NCBI GenBank assembly: GCA_023135505.1
Contig: JAGLTA010000082.1
Span: 1-5,963, forward strand
From: Candidatus Parcubacteria bacterium
GTDB lineage: Bacteria > Patescibacteriota > Patescibacteriia > JAACEG01
Length of the DNA: 5,963 nt
Direction of reading: 5' to 3'
A program made the position numbers and the translations under genes. Positions within the stretch are counted from its first letter, which is position 1. Each line of letters begins with the position of its first letter. This document shows, piece after piece, positions 1-5,722 of this stretch. A model generated the notes under the pieces. The model saw only the letters and a list, made by a program, of their open reading frames with translations. It was not told the origin of the DNA and made no database searches.

Positions 1-2
1 AT

Positions 3-3000
3 ATGGAAAATTGCTACAAAACAATGGATTTGGATTTTATGGAATCTGTCTGGTGGGTTTTTAAGCAGCTATATGACAAAGGGCTGATTTACGAGGGTTA
101 TCGCTCAATGCATATCTGCCCAAGATGCGAAACAACTCTGTCTCAATCTGAAGTCGCTGAGGGCTATAGAGATATAAAAGATCTATCCGCGACAGTGAAA
201 TTTAGAATAAAATATGCTGAAAATAAAACAGGACGCGGAGTAGGAGCTATTATTATTAATAATAAAAATGAAATTTTATTAATAAGACGCAATGAGCCAA
301 ATCGAAAAATTACTTGGGCGCTTCCCGGCGGAAAAGTTGAAAACAATGAAACTTTTTTAAATGCGTTAAAAAGAGAAATAGACGAAGAATTAGGAGTAAA
401 AATTAAATCGGCAAAAGCGTTTAGTTCTAAGCCAGATATTTTAGAAGGCAGAGTTTTTGAAACTGTTTGTTACGAAATTAAAATTAAAGGAACGCCTAAA
501 ATAATGATTCCTGATGAAATTGATAAATTAGAATGGTTTTCATTAGATAATTTGCCAAAAATAGATTATCCGCCTTCAAAAGATGCTATTGATATTTATC
601 AAAACGAGAAAGAAAAATTTTACCTTGATGTTAATATTGACAGACCGTTGTCAAATATTTATATTTTAGCATGGACGACAACGCCGTGGACGCTTTTAGG
701 AAATGTCGCACTGGCGATCGGGAAAAATATCAAGTACGCAGTGGTTAAAATTGAAAATGATTTTTATATTTTAGCGAAAGATAGAATTGAGGAAGTTTTA
801 AAAGACAAGGAATATGAATTTGTCGCTGATGTAAATAGTGAGGATTTAATTGGATTAAAATATGAACCAACATTTGGTTATTTAAAAAAGTTAATAGACG
901 ATGGCAAGACTGCGAGGGTATTGAAAAAAAATAATTCTAATGAAGGAGTTGAGCCACAATTTGCAATAAATATAGATTCTTATAGTAAAGATGAATTTAA
1001 GCAAAAATGTAAAGAAATAGATAAAAGCGGAGAAATTATTTTTTATTTTAAAAGAAATGCTTATCGTATATATGAAGCTGATTTTGTAAATACTGACGAA
1101 GGCACAGGCGTTGTGCATATTGCGCCGGCGTTTGGCGACGATGATATGAACTTAGCAAAAAAAGAAAATTTGCCTTTTGTGCAACATGTAAATGCAGACG
1201 GTAGATTTAACGAAGACGTTATTGCTCCACCAGAAAAAAGAAAAAATATAATTACAGATCAATTCATTAAAAATTATGAGGAATTCATTAAATCAGCAAA
1301 AGATGAATCAGAAAGTGAACGAGTTGGTAAGTGGATCGGTCGCGAAGTAAAACCTAAAAAAAATCCGAGCGAAACAGACATTGAAATTGTAAAATATTTA
1401 GCGCGTGAAAATTTGCTGTTTGCGAAGAAAAAATACGAGCATAGTTATCCGCATTGTTGGCGGTGCGATTCTCCGCTTTTGAATTATGCGACATCGTCTT
1501 GGTTTGTAAATATTCTAAAAATAAAAAAGCGGATGCTTGAATTAGCAGAAGATATAAATTGGTCGCCCGAACATATTAAAAAAGGGAGATGGGGAAAATG
1601 GCTGGAAGGCGCGCGCGACTGGTCAATCAGCCGCCAGCGATTCTGGGCGTCAGTAATTCCAATTTGGAGATGCAACAATGAGTCAAAAGTTAAAAGTCAA
1701 AAGTCAAAAGTTAACTGTAATAATATTAAAGTGATGGGGTCTATTGATGAATTAGAAAAATTAAGCAATGAAAAAATTACAGATCTGCATAAACATACGG
1801 TCGACAAGATAACTTTTAAGTGCGAGAAATGCGGCGGCGAAATGAAGCGCGTGCCTGATGTTTTGGATTGCTGGTTTGAATCAGGATCAATGCCTTACGC
1901 GCAAGCGCATTACCCTTTTGAGAACAGAGAGAAATTTGAGAAAAATTTTCCAGCGGAATTTATCGGAGAGGGCGCGGATCAGACACGATGCTGGTTTTAT
2001 TATCTGCACGCAATCGCGACTGGAATAAAAGACAGCGCGGCTTTTAAAAATGTTATTGTTAACGGCATTGTTTTAGCAGAAGACGGAATGAAAATGTCAA
2101 AAAAATTGCAGAATTATCCCAAGCCGGATTTTTTATTTGAAAAATACAGCGGCGACGCCTTGCGGTATTATCTGCTTTCTTCGCCTGTAATGCTGGCGGA
2201 CACTTTATGTTTCGCGGAACAGGGAGTTCAAGAAGCGATGCGAAAAAATATAATGCTTTTGTGGAATGTTGTAAAATTTTATTTAATCTATGAAAATCCG
2301 AAATCCGAAATCCGAAATCCGAAATCCGACAATGTTTTAGATAAATGGATTTTAGCGCGGCTGAATCAACTAATTGCGGAAGTGACTGAAAATATGAATA
2401 AGTATAATTTGCCAAAAGCAACTCGTCCAATTGAAGATTTTATCAGCGATTTATCAACTTGGTATATCCGCCGATCGCGCGATAGATTTAAAGGCGAAGA
2501 CGAGCAAGATAAAAAATTAGCGTTACAAACAACAAGATTTGTTCTGCTGCAATTGTCAAAAATAATAGCGCCGTTTATGCCGTTTATCGCGGAACAGGTT
2601 TGGCAGAAAATTACAGGCAACGATTTTCAAGATGAGAATAGAAGCGTTCATTTGGAAAGTTGGGTAAAAGCGGAGAAAATAGATGATGAGGTTTTGGAAA
2701 ATATGGAAACGGTTAGAAAAATTGTTGAGTTGGGATTGGCGGCAAGAGACGAAGCGGAAATAAAAGTAAGACAACCGCTTAGTAAGTTGAAAGTCAAAAG
2801 TCAAAAGTCAAAAGTCATGAATAATGATGATTATTTAAAATTAATTAAAGATGAGGTGAATGTTAAAGAAGTTAAATTTAAAGAAGGGGAGGGGATTTTA
2901 AATATTAAATTAAATACAACTATGACCAAAGAATTAAAACAAGAAGGAATTAAGCGGGAAGTCGTCCGCCTGATAAATGCAATGCGCAAGAATTTAGGGC

Positions 3001-3557
3001 TTACAATTCAAGACAGAATTTCAGTTTATTGGGAAAGCGATAGTGATGAAATAAAATTCGTGCTGGAAAATTATAAAAGCGAAATCGCTAAAGAAGTTTT
3101 AGCCGATGAAATTTTACAAGGCGCTGGCGTAAAAGCTGTTAAAAAATCGGCAAAAGTTAATAACGAAGATATTACAATCGGAATCGGGAAAAACACGAGT
3201 AAAAAAATATTAGAAAATATTCAGGACATTAGCGAATATGAATTTAAAAAAATTATTGCCAGCGGAAACGCGGAAATAATTGATACGCGCGAAATTAAAG
3301 AGTATAAAATTATCAATTTTAAAAATTCAAAAAGCATTCCGTTGGCGGAAATTCGCGAACGGATTAATGAAATAGACTGGGATAAAAATGTTATTTTTTC
3401 ATGCAAGACTGGCGCACGAAGCAGAATGGCGGCGATTTTAATCGCAGAGCAGACAGAAAAAAAGATTAAAAATTTAAAAGACGGAATTATCGAATATTAT
3501 AAAAAAGGAAATAAAAACGATTTAGAATTCAGCGAAATAGGAGATTATTTCGCGTAG
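3..3557 (+). CDS. ileS: Isoleucyl-tRNA synthetase, 5'-truncated by the window, with inserted Nudix domain and C-terminal rhodanese domain
   Basis: The enzyme charges tRNA-Ile with isoleucine in the cytoplasm. Residues are numbered from the first visible Met (position 3), which is not the true start: the first residues match the family interior (…MENxYKTMDLDFMESVWWVFKQLY), so roughly 160-170 residues including the HIGH motif lie upstream. Visible landmarks in order: Cys39/Cys42; Nudix insert about 77-200; CP1 editing domain with the T-rich WTTTPWT at 224-230 and GTGVVHIAPAFGDDD at 367-381; Cys485/Cys488; the SISRQRFW segment from 541; Cys557, Cys572, Cys607/Cys610; DQTRCWFY at 659-666, where the family usually has Gly at 663; KMSKK at 697-701; the anticodon-binding helical domain from about 780; rhodanese about 1074-1184. 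The zinc cysteines and motif wording indicate the archaeal/eukaryote-like IleRS class. Three in-frame 7-bp repeat arrays (1681-1715, 2294-2328, 2785-2819) add linker-like peptides. The editing domain is also longer than usual around 293-350 and 408-445. The stop is TAG. Family assignment is certain; effects of the additions are inference. Confidence 0.96.
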   Translation: MENCYKTMDLDFMESVWWVFKQLYDKGLIYEGYRSMHICPRCETTLSQSEVAEGYRDIKDLSATVKFRIKYAENKTGRGVGAIIINNKNEILLIRRNEPNRKITWALPGGKVENNETFLNALKREIDEELGVKIKSAKAFSSKPDILEGRVFETVCYEIKIKGTPKIMIPDEIDKLEWFSLDNLPKIDYPPSKDAIDIYQNEKEKFYLDVNIDRPLSNIYILAWTTTPWTLLGNVALAIGKNIKYAVVKIENDFYILAKDRIEEVLKDKEYEFVADVNSEDLIGLKYEPTFGYLKKLIDDGKTARVLKKNNSNEGVEPQFAINIDSYSKDEFKQKCKEIDKSGEIIFYFKRNAYRIYEADFVNTDEGTGVVHIAPAFGDDDMNLAKKENLPFVQHVNADGRFNEDVIAPPEKRKNIITDQFIKNYEEFIKSAKDESESERVGKWIGREVKPKKNPSETDIEIVKYLARENLLFAKKKYEHSYPHCWRCDSPLLNYATSSWFVNILKIKKRMLELAEDINWSPEHIKKGRWGKWLEGARDWSISRQRFWASVIPIWRCNNESKVKSQKSKVNCNNIKVMGSIDELEKLSNEKITDLHKHTVDKITFKCEKCGGEMKRVPDVLDCWFESGSMPYAQAHYPFENREKFEKNFPAEFIGEGADQTRCWFYYLHAIATGIKDSAAFKNVIVNGIVLAEDGMKMSKKLQNYPKPDFLFEKYSGDALRYYLLSSPVMLADTLCFAEQGVQEAMRKNIMLLWNVVKFYLIYENPKSEIRNPKSDNVLDKWILARLNQLIAEVTENMNKYNLPKATRPIEDFISDLSTWYIRRSRDRFKGEDEQDKKLALQTTRFVLLQLSKIIAPFMPFIAEQVWQKITGNDFQDENRSVHLESWVKAEKIDDEVLENMETVRKIVELGLAARDEAEIKVRQPLSKLKVKSQKSKVMNNDDYLKLIKDEVNVKEVKFKEGEGILNIKLNTTMTKELKQEGIKREVVRLINAMRKNLGLTIQDRISVYWESDSDEIKFVLENYKSEIAKEVLADEILQGAGVKAVKKSAKVNNEDITIGIGKNTSKKILENIQDISEYEFKKIIASGNAEIIDTREIKEYKIINFKNSKSIPLAEIRERINEIDWDKNVIFSCKTGARSRMAAILIAEQTEKKIKNLKDGIIEYYKKGNKNDLEFSEIGDYFA
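231..602 (+). other. Nudix hydrolase domain inserted within IleRS
   Basis: Residues about 77-200 of the synthetase form a complete Nudix (MutT-like) domain. A beta-strand start (GAIIINNKNEILLIRR, from 81) precedes LPGGKVE at 107-113 and a perfect Nudix box, GX5EX7REUXEEXGU, at residues 110-132 (nt 330-398): Gly110, Glu116, Arg124, Glu125, Glu128, Glu129, Gly131. The catalytic metal-binding glutamates are intact, so hydrolysis of a nucleoside diphosphate linked to some group is plausible. The substrate cannot be read from the sequence. The domain interrupts the synthetase between SATVKFRI (62-69) and ILAWTTTPWT (221-230), which are normally close together at the entry to CP1. Base composition resembles the surrounding gene. 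Confidence 0.93.
1681..1715 (+). repeat. 7-bp tandem repeat array 1 (AGTCAAA, five units) inside ileS
   Basis: Five consecutive heptamers: AGTCAAA, AGTTAAA, AGTCAAA, AGTCAAA, AGTTAAC. Because 7 is not a multiple of 3, the array is read in three frames in turn and gives a 7-residue periodic peptide (SKVKSQK…). The array plus one base fills codons 560-571 exactly (nt 1680-1715), so the reading frame is kept. It lies between Cys557 and Cys572 of the synthetase. Confidence 0.9.
2294..2328 (+). repeat. 7-bp tandem repeat array 2 (AAATCCG, five perfect units) inside ileS
   Basis: Five perfect copies of AAATCCG run without interruption and are read through in frame as NPKSEIRNPKS (residues 765-775). 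The array lies in the linker between the catalytic core, which ends near LLWNVVKFYLIYE (752-764), and the anticodon-binding domain, which begins VLDKWILARLN (778-788). Perfect unit identity suggests recent expansion or copying. Confidence 0.93.
2785..2819 (+). repeat. 7-bp tandem repeat array 3 (AGTCAAA) inside ileS
   Basis: Three perfect AGTCAAA units are flanked by degenerate ones (AGTTGAA before, AGTCATG after), giving five units in all. The unit is the same as in array 1, more than 1 kb upstream. It is read as KLKVKSQKSKVM (residues 928-939), between the conserved VRQPLSK (922-928) and YLKLIKDEVNVKEV (944-957) of the C-terminal region. Confidence 0.9.
3222..3557 (+). other. Rhodanese (sulfurtransferase) domain fused to IleRS C-terminus
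   Basis: Residues about 1074-1184 follow the normal IleRS end (…VNNEDITIGIGK, about 1052-1063) after a short linker. They show the single-domain rhodanese pattern: ISEYEFKKII (1076-1085), IIDTRE (1092-1097), SIPLAEI (1111-1117), the active-site loop CKTGARS with Cys1134 and Arg1139, and the closing element IKNLKDGIIEYYKKG (1155-1169). The catalytic cysteine that would carry a persulfide is present. Known rhodaneses move sulfane sulfur, sometimes for tRNA thiolation. A role here in sulfur transfer to tRNA or in redox sensing is only inference. No stop codon or start signal separates the two parts, so this is a true fusion in the sequence given. Confidence 0.9.
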
Positions 3558-3588
3558 AGTTGAATTTGTAAAATTTCAAATAAGATTA

Positions 3589-3619
3589 TTCTTGTCATAA
3601 GTTTGCAAGAAGTTATTTT
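3589..3619 (+). terminator. Weak terminator-like hairpin after ileS
   Basis: TTCTTG (3589-3594) pairs with CAAGAA (3606-3611) around an 11-nt loop, and GTTATTTT follows. The stem is short and low in GC and the U-tract is interrupted, so this is at best a weak intrinsic terminator. It lies 32 nt after the ileS stop and just before the promoter of the next operon, where a terminator would be expected. Confidence 0.3.
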
Positions 3620-3622
3620 GAT

Positions 3623-3651
3623 TTGTTATACGTTAAGTTAGATGTTATAAT
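3623..3651 (+). promoter_or_regulatory. Sigma70-type promoter of the restriction-modification operon
   Basis: TTGTTA at 3623-3628 (four of six consensus bases) and a perfect TATAAT at 3646-3651 are separated by 17 nt. TG at 3643-3644 makes an extended -10. The predicted start of transcription, about 3658, leaves a short 5' leader of about 27 nt before the ATG at 3685. This suggests the two genes downstream have their own promoter rather than depending on ileS. Confidence 0.65.
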
Positions 3652-3684
3652 AAAAAAATTAGAATTTTATAAATAAAACTATAC

Positions 3685-4410
3685 ATGAAATTAACAAAAA
3701 AAGAGATTAAGAAACAATATGATTTAATAAAAAATTATCATAAAAAGTATTTAAAAAAATTTGGAGTTGTTTTGCCTAAATTATATGACGTAGATAAAAA
3801 TTTTACTAAAAATGCTTTAGTGTTAGTTTATTTATCTGTCGGCTATCCGAATACTAAAATAATTTCAAAAACAGAATTAACGGAATTTATCAGATTGTTT
3901 GATAATAAAGTAAATGATGTTCAGCAAGCAAGGCATTTAGGCGCTCAAAGCGGATGGTGGATTGTTGCTGGCGGCAGGGATAATATAGTGCTTGCTATAA
4001 AAAAAGGTTTTTATCAGTTATATACATTAGAACAGCCTTACCCAAGTTTTAAAAAAGGTCATAGAATAAACGATACTTGTAATTGGAAAGAATTAAAAGA
4101 GCGGTATGGTTATAGATGCGCTACTTGTGGTTCGCGTGAAGGAGAACCTCATTTTCATTGGTCGGGGACTAAAACAAAATTACAGAAGTCTCATAAAGAT
4201 CCGAGCAAGCCGTTAGTTGCTGGAAATATTATTCCGCAATGCCAAAAATGCAATAGAGCTGATAGGAATAGGTGGGTTTATGATGATAAAGGCAGGGTGA
4301 TTAAATTAGCAAATCCGTCTTTTGTTAAAAATTTTGATAAAGAAGTGAGATGGAAAATTTATAAAATACTTCATAAAGAGTTCAAGGGCAAAAAGTTATA
4401 TGAAGAATAA
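3685..4410 (+). CDS. HNH restriction endonuclease (probable type II)
   Basis: This 241-residue protein has an HNH beta-beta-alpha-metal nuclease fold in its C-terminal half. Two zinc-type CxxC pairs, Cys145/Cys148 (YGYRCATC) and Cys186/Cys189 (IIPQCQKC), bracket KSHKDP with His170 as the probable catalytic base, and GNIIPQC with Asn181. The third HNH position is Asn190, a common variant. The N-terminal about 130 residues contain no domain I can name and probably recognise the DNA target. The next gene, which overlaps by 11 nt, is a DNA methyltransferase, so a restriction role is well supported; the recognition site is not readable. No convincing Shine-Dalgarno precedes the ATG at 3685, which was chosen because it follows the promoter closely and begins the open frame. 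A solitary or homing HNH nuclease is the alternative but fits the methyltransferase pairing less well. Confidence 0.88.
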   Translation: MKLTKKEIKKQYDLIKNYHKKYLKKFGVVLPKLYDVDKNFTKNALVLVYLSVGYPNTKIISKTELTEFIRLFDNKVNDVQQARHLGAQSGWWIVAGGRDNIVLAIKKGFYQLYTLEQPYPSFKKGHRINDTCNWKELKERYGYRCATCGSREGEPHFHWSGTKTKLQKSHKDPSKPLVAGNIIPQCQKCNRADRNRWVYDDKGRVIKLANPSFVKNFDKEVRWKIYKILHKEFKGKKLYEE

Positions 4411-5422
4411 AAAAAAAATAAACAAAATCATTTTAGGTGATTCTTTAGAAGTTTTAAAAAATATTGAAAGCAATTCAATAGATGTTGTTTTAACTGATCC
4501 TCCATATTTTTTAGATAAATTAGATAATAACTGGAAATATGACAATGTAAATAATAACAAAAATCAGCAAGTAATTAAATCTTTGCCATCGGGTATGAAA
4601 TTTGACAGAGAGCAAGGCAAGAAATTTTATAGTTGGTATTTTAAAATAGCAAAAGAGATTTTTAAAATTTTAAAACCAGGCGGATTTTTCTTTTCATTTT
4701 CCAGTCCAAGATTATATCATAGAATGGCAAGCGCGGTTGATGACGCAGGTATGGATATTAGAGATTGTTTCTTGTGGCTTTATACACAGAATCAAGCAAA
4801 GGCAATGAGTTTAAATCATTTTATTGAGAAATTGGATATTACGAGTAAAAATAAAGAAAGATTAAAAAATAAATTCAAGGGATGGAAAACGCCGCAGTTA
4901 AAATCTTGTTTTGAGCCGATAGTAATGGCGCAAAAATCGGTTGATGGAACTTTTTTGAATAATATGATTAAAAATGATATTGGACTTTTAAATACTGAAA
5001 TAAAAGTTGGAGATAATATGTTCCCTGCCAATATTTTAACAGTTGATAATGTTAATGAAATTATCGACAAAGCATTTTTAATTAAAAAGCCTAAAAAAGA
5101 AGAAAGAGGCGATTTTAATATTCATAAAACGGTAAAACCATTAGCATTATGTGAGCATATAATTAAGTTAACAGCATTTTATAAAGATGCAGTTGTTTTA
5201 GATCCATTTGTTGGCAGTGGAACTACGGCTGTTGCCGCCAAAAAATTAGGGTTGAATTATATTGGAATTGATATAAATCCAGAGTATATTGATATTTCGT
5301 TAGAGAGGCTTAATGGAATATGTAAAATTGACCGTAAAGTAAAGCAAAATATAGAAAATGAAAATTTTGGAATTAAAGTGCAAAACAGCCTATTTAATTT
5401 AATATGCGAAGAAGCAATATGA
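4400..5422 (+). CDS. Site-specific DNA methyltransferase, beta-class (N6-adenine or N4-cytosine)
   Basis: This 340-residue protein transfers a methyl group from S-adenosylmethionine to an exocyclic amino group of a DNA base, which would protect the host from the HNH nuclease upstream. Motif order is that of the beta class: motif IV TDPPYF at 32-37 near the N-terminus, then a long middle region (about 120-235) that probably holds target recognition, motif X around HKTVKPLALCEHIIKLT (242-258), motif I with DPFVGSGTT (268-276), and motif II with Asp291 in YIGIDINPEYI (287-297). DPPY is more often seen in N6-adenine enzymes, but N4-cytosine cannot be excluded. The ATG at 4400 lies inside the last codons of the nuclease gene (11-nt overlap), so translation is probably coupled; a weak AAGGG lies 11 nt upstream. 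The gene ends with TGA, and about 35 residues after the last motif are not assigned. Confidence 0.93.
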   Translation: MKNKKKINKIILGDSLEVLKNIESNSIDVVLTDPPYFLDKLDNNWKYDNVNNNKNQQVIKSLPSGMKFDREQGKKFYSWYFKIAKEIFKILKPGGFFFSFSSPRLYHRMASAVDDAGMDIRDCFLWLYTQNQAKAMSLNHFIEKLDITSKNKERLKNKFKGWKTPQLKSCFEPIVMAQKSVDGTFLNNMIKNDIGLLNTEIKVGDNMFPANILTVDNVNEIIDKAFLIKKPKKEERGDFNIHKTVKPLALCEHIIKLTAFYKDAVVLDPFVGSGTTAVAAKKLGLNYIGIDINPEYIDISLERLNGICKIDRKVKQNIENENFGIKVQNSLFNLICEEAI

Positions 5423-5451
5423 GAACATTTTGTAATTAAAAGTATTATGTA

Positions 5452-5479
5452 TTGACATATTTTTATTATAGTATATTCT
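5452..5479 (+). promoter_or_regulatory. Predicted rRNA operon promoter
   Basis: A perfect -35 hexamer TTGACA (5452-5457) is followed after 16 nt by TATTCT (5474-5479), four of six -10 bases. TATATT at 5472-5477 is an alternative -10 but with a short 14-nt spacer. The predicted start is near 5486, about 118 nt before the mature 16S 5' end. The perfect -35 and the place directly upstream of 16S support a strong rRNA promoter. Confidence 0.65.
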
Positions 5480-5486
5480 TAAAAAT

Positions 5487-5520
5487 AGATTTGCCGCAAA
5501 ATTAATTTTACGGCAAATTT
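5487..5520 (+). promoter_or_regulatory. Hairpin at predicted 5' end of pre-rRNA leader
   Basis: Positions 5487-5496 pair with 5511-5520, including the GCCG/CGGC core at 5493-5496/5511-5514, one G-T wobble (5488/5519) and A-T pairs around it. After one mismatch the stem continues with AAAA/TTTT (5498-5501/5506-5509), leaving a 4-nt loop. It begins at the predicted transcription start, so the rRNA precursor would start with a hairpin. It might instead, or also, act as a terminator for the methyltransferase operon, but there is no good U-tract on the + strand. Confidence 0.5.
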
Positions 5521-5530
5521 AGTAATTCTT

Positions 5531-5541
5531 GAACTTTGACA
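5531..5541 (+). promoter_or_regulatory. boxA-like rRNA antitermination element
   Basis: GAACTTTGACA resembles the boxA element of rRNA leaders (E. coli TGCTCTTTAACA), particularly the CTTTRACA part. It lies about 65 nt upstream of the 16S start, in a leader phrase (CTTTGACAGTTGAATAGCAA) like those in many bacterial rRNA leaders. In other bacteria boxA recruits NusB/NusE to stop premature Rho termination of rRNA transcription. The match is partial. Confidence 0.4.
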
Positions 5542-5598
5542 GTTGAATAGCAACAAGTAAAATTCCTTTTTATTTTAAACTTTTTTATAGTTAGTTTA

Positions 5599-5617
5599 AA
5601 ACTCTTACTAAGAGTTT
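5599..5617 (+). promoter_or_regulatory. Perfect palindrome across the 16S 5' end
   Basis: AAACTCTTA (5599-5607) and TAAGAGTTT (5609-5617) are exact reverse complements around one base. In the precursor RNA they could form a hairpin of 7-8 bp with a 3-5 nt loop. The right arm contains E. coli-equivalent 16S positions 6-14, which form helix 1 in the mature subunit. The palindrome also covers the expected mature 5' end, near 5604. Confidence 0.6.
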
Positions 5618-5673
5618 GATCCTAGCTCAGGGTGAACGCTGGCGGTGTGTCTAAGGCATGCAAGTCGTATGCC

Positions 5674-5708
5674 GGATTTCAGATTTCAGATTTCAGATTT
5701 CAGATTAT
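5674..5708 (+). repeat. 7-bp tandem repeat array 4 in 16S helix 6, left arm
   Basis: The units are GGATTTC, three copies of AGATTTC, and a degenerate AGATTAT. Read on the other strand the units are GAAATCC and GAAATCT, which is the ileS array 2 unit in a different register. It forms the 5' strand of the enlarged V1 hairpin. Confidence 0.88.
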
Positions 5709-5722
5709 TATTTTAATAGTCC

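Noticed and set aside
3..5. ATG at position 3 as the start of ileS
   Set aside because: The sequence begins in the middle of a conserved IleRS segment and the HIGH-containing N-terminus is missing, so the gene must start upstream of the window.
2059..2430. Minus-strand open frame of 123 codons opposite ileS
   Set aside because: It lies wholly opposite a gene with clear family motifs, shows no recognisable domain, and part of its length comes from the heptamer array being open on both strands. The other minus-strand frames within ileS and the methyltransferase were rejected for the same reason.
1681..2819. Repeat arrays as frameshift or assembly error that breaks ileS
   Set aside because: Conserved IleRS motifs continue in the same frame on both sides of every array and no stop codon arises, so the arrays look like tolerated in-frame insertions.
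5487..5520. Hairpin as a standard intrinsic terminator of the methyltransferase gene
   Set aside because: There is no run of T after the stem on the + strand, and the hairpin lies downstream of the predicted rRNA promoter, so a leader role is at least as likely.
5423..5603. tRNA or small protein gene in the 16S leader
   Set aside because: No cloverleaf with TTC-type arm and no plausible start with ribosome binding site was seen; the content is explained by promoter, hairpins and boxA-like signal.
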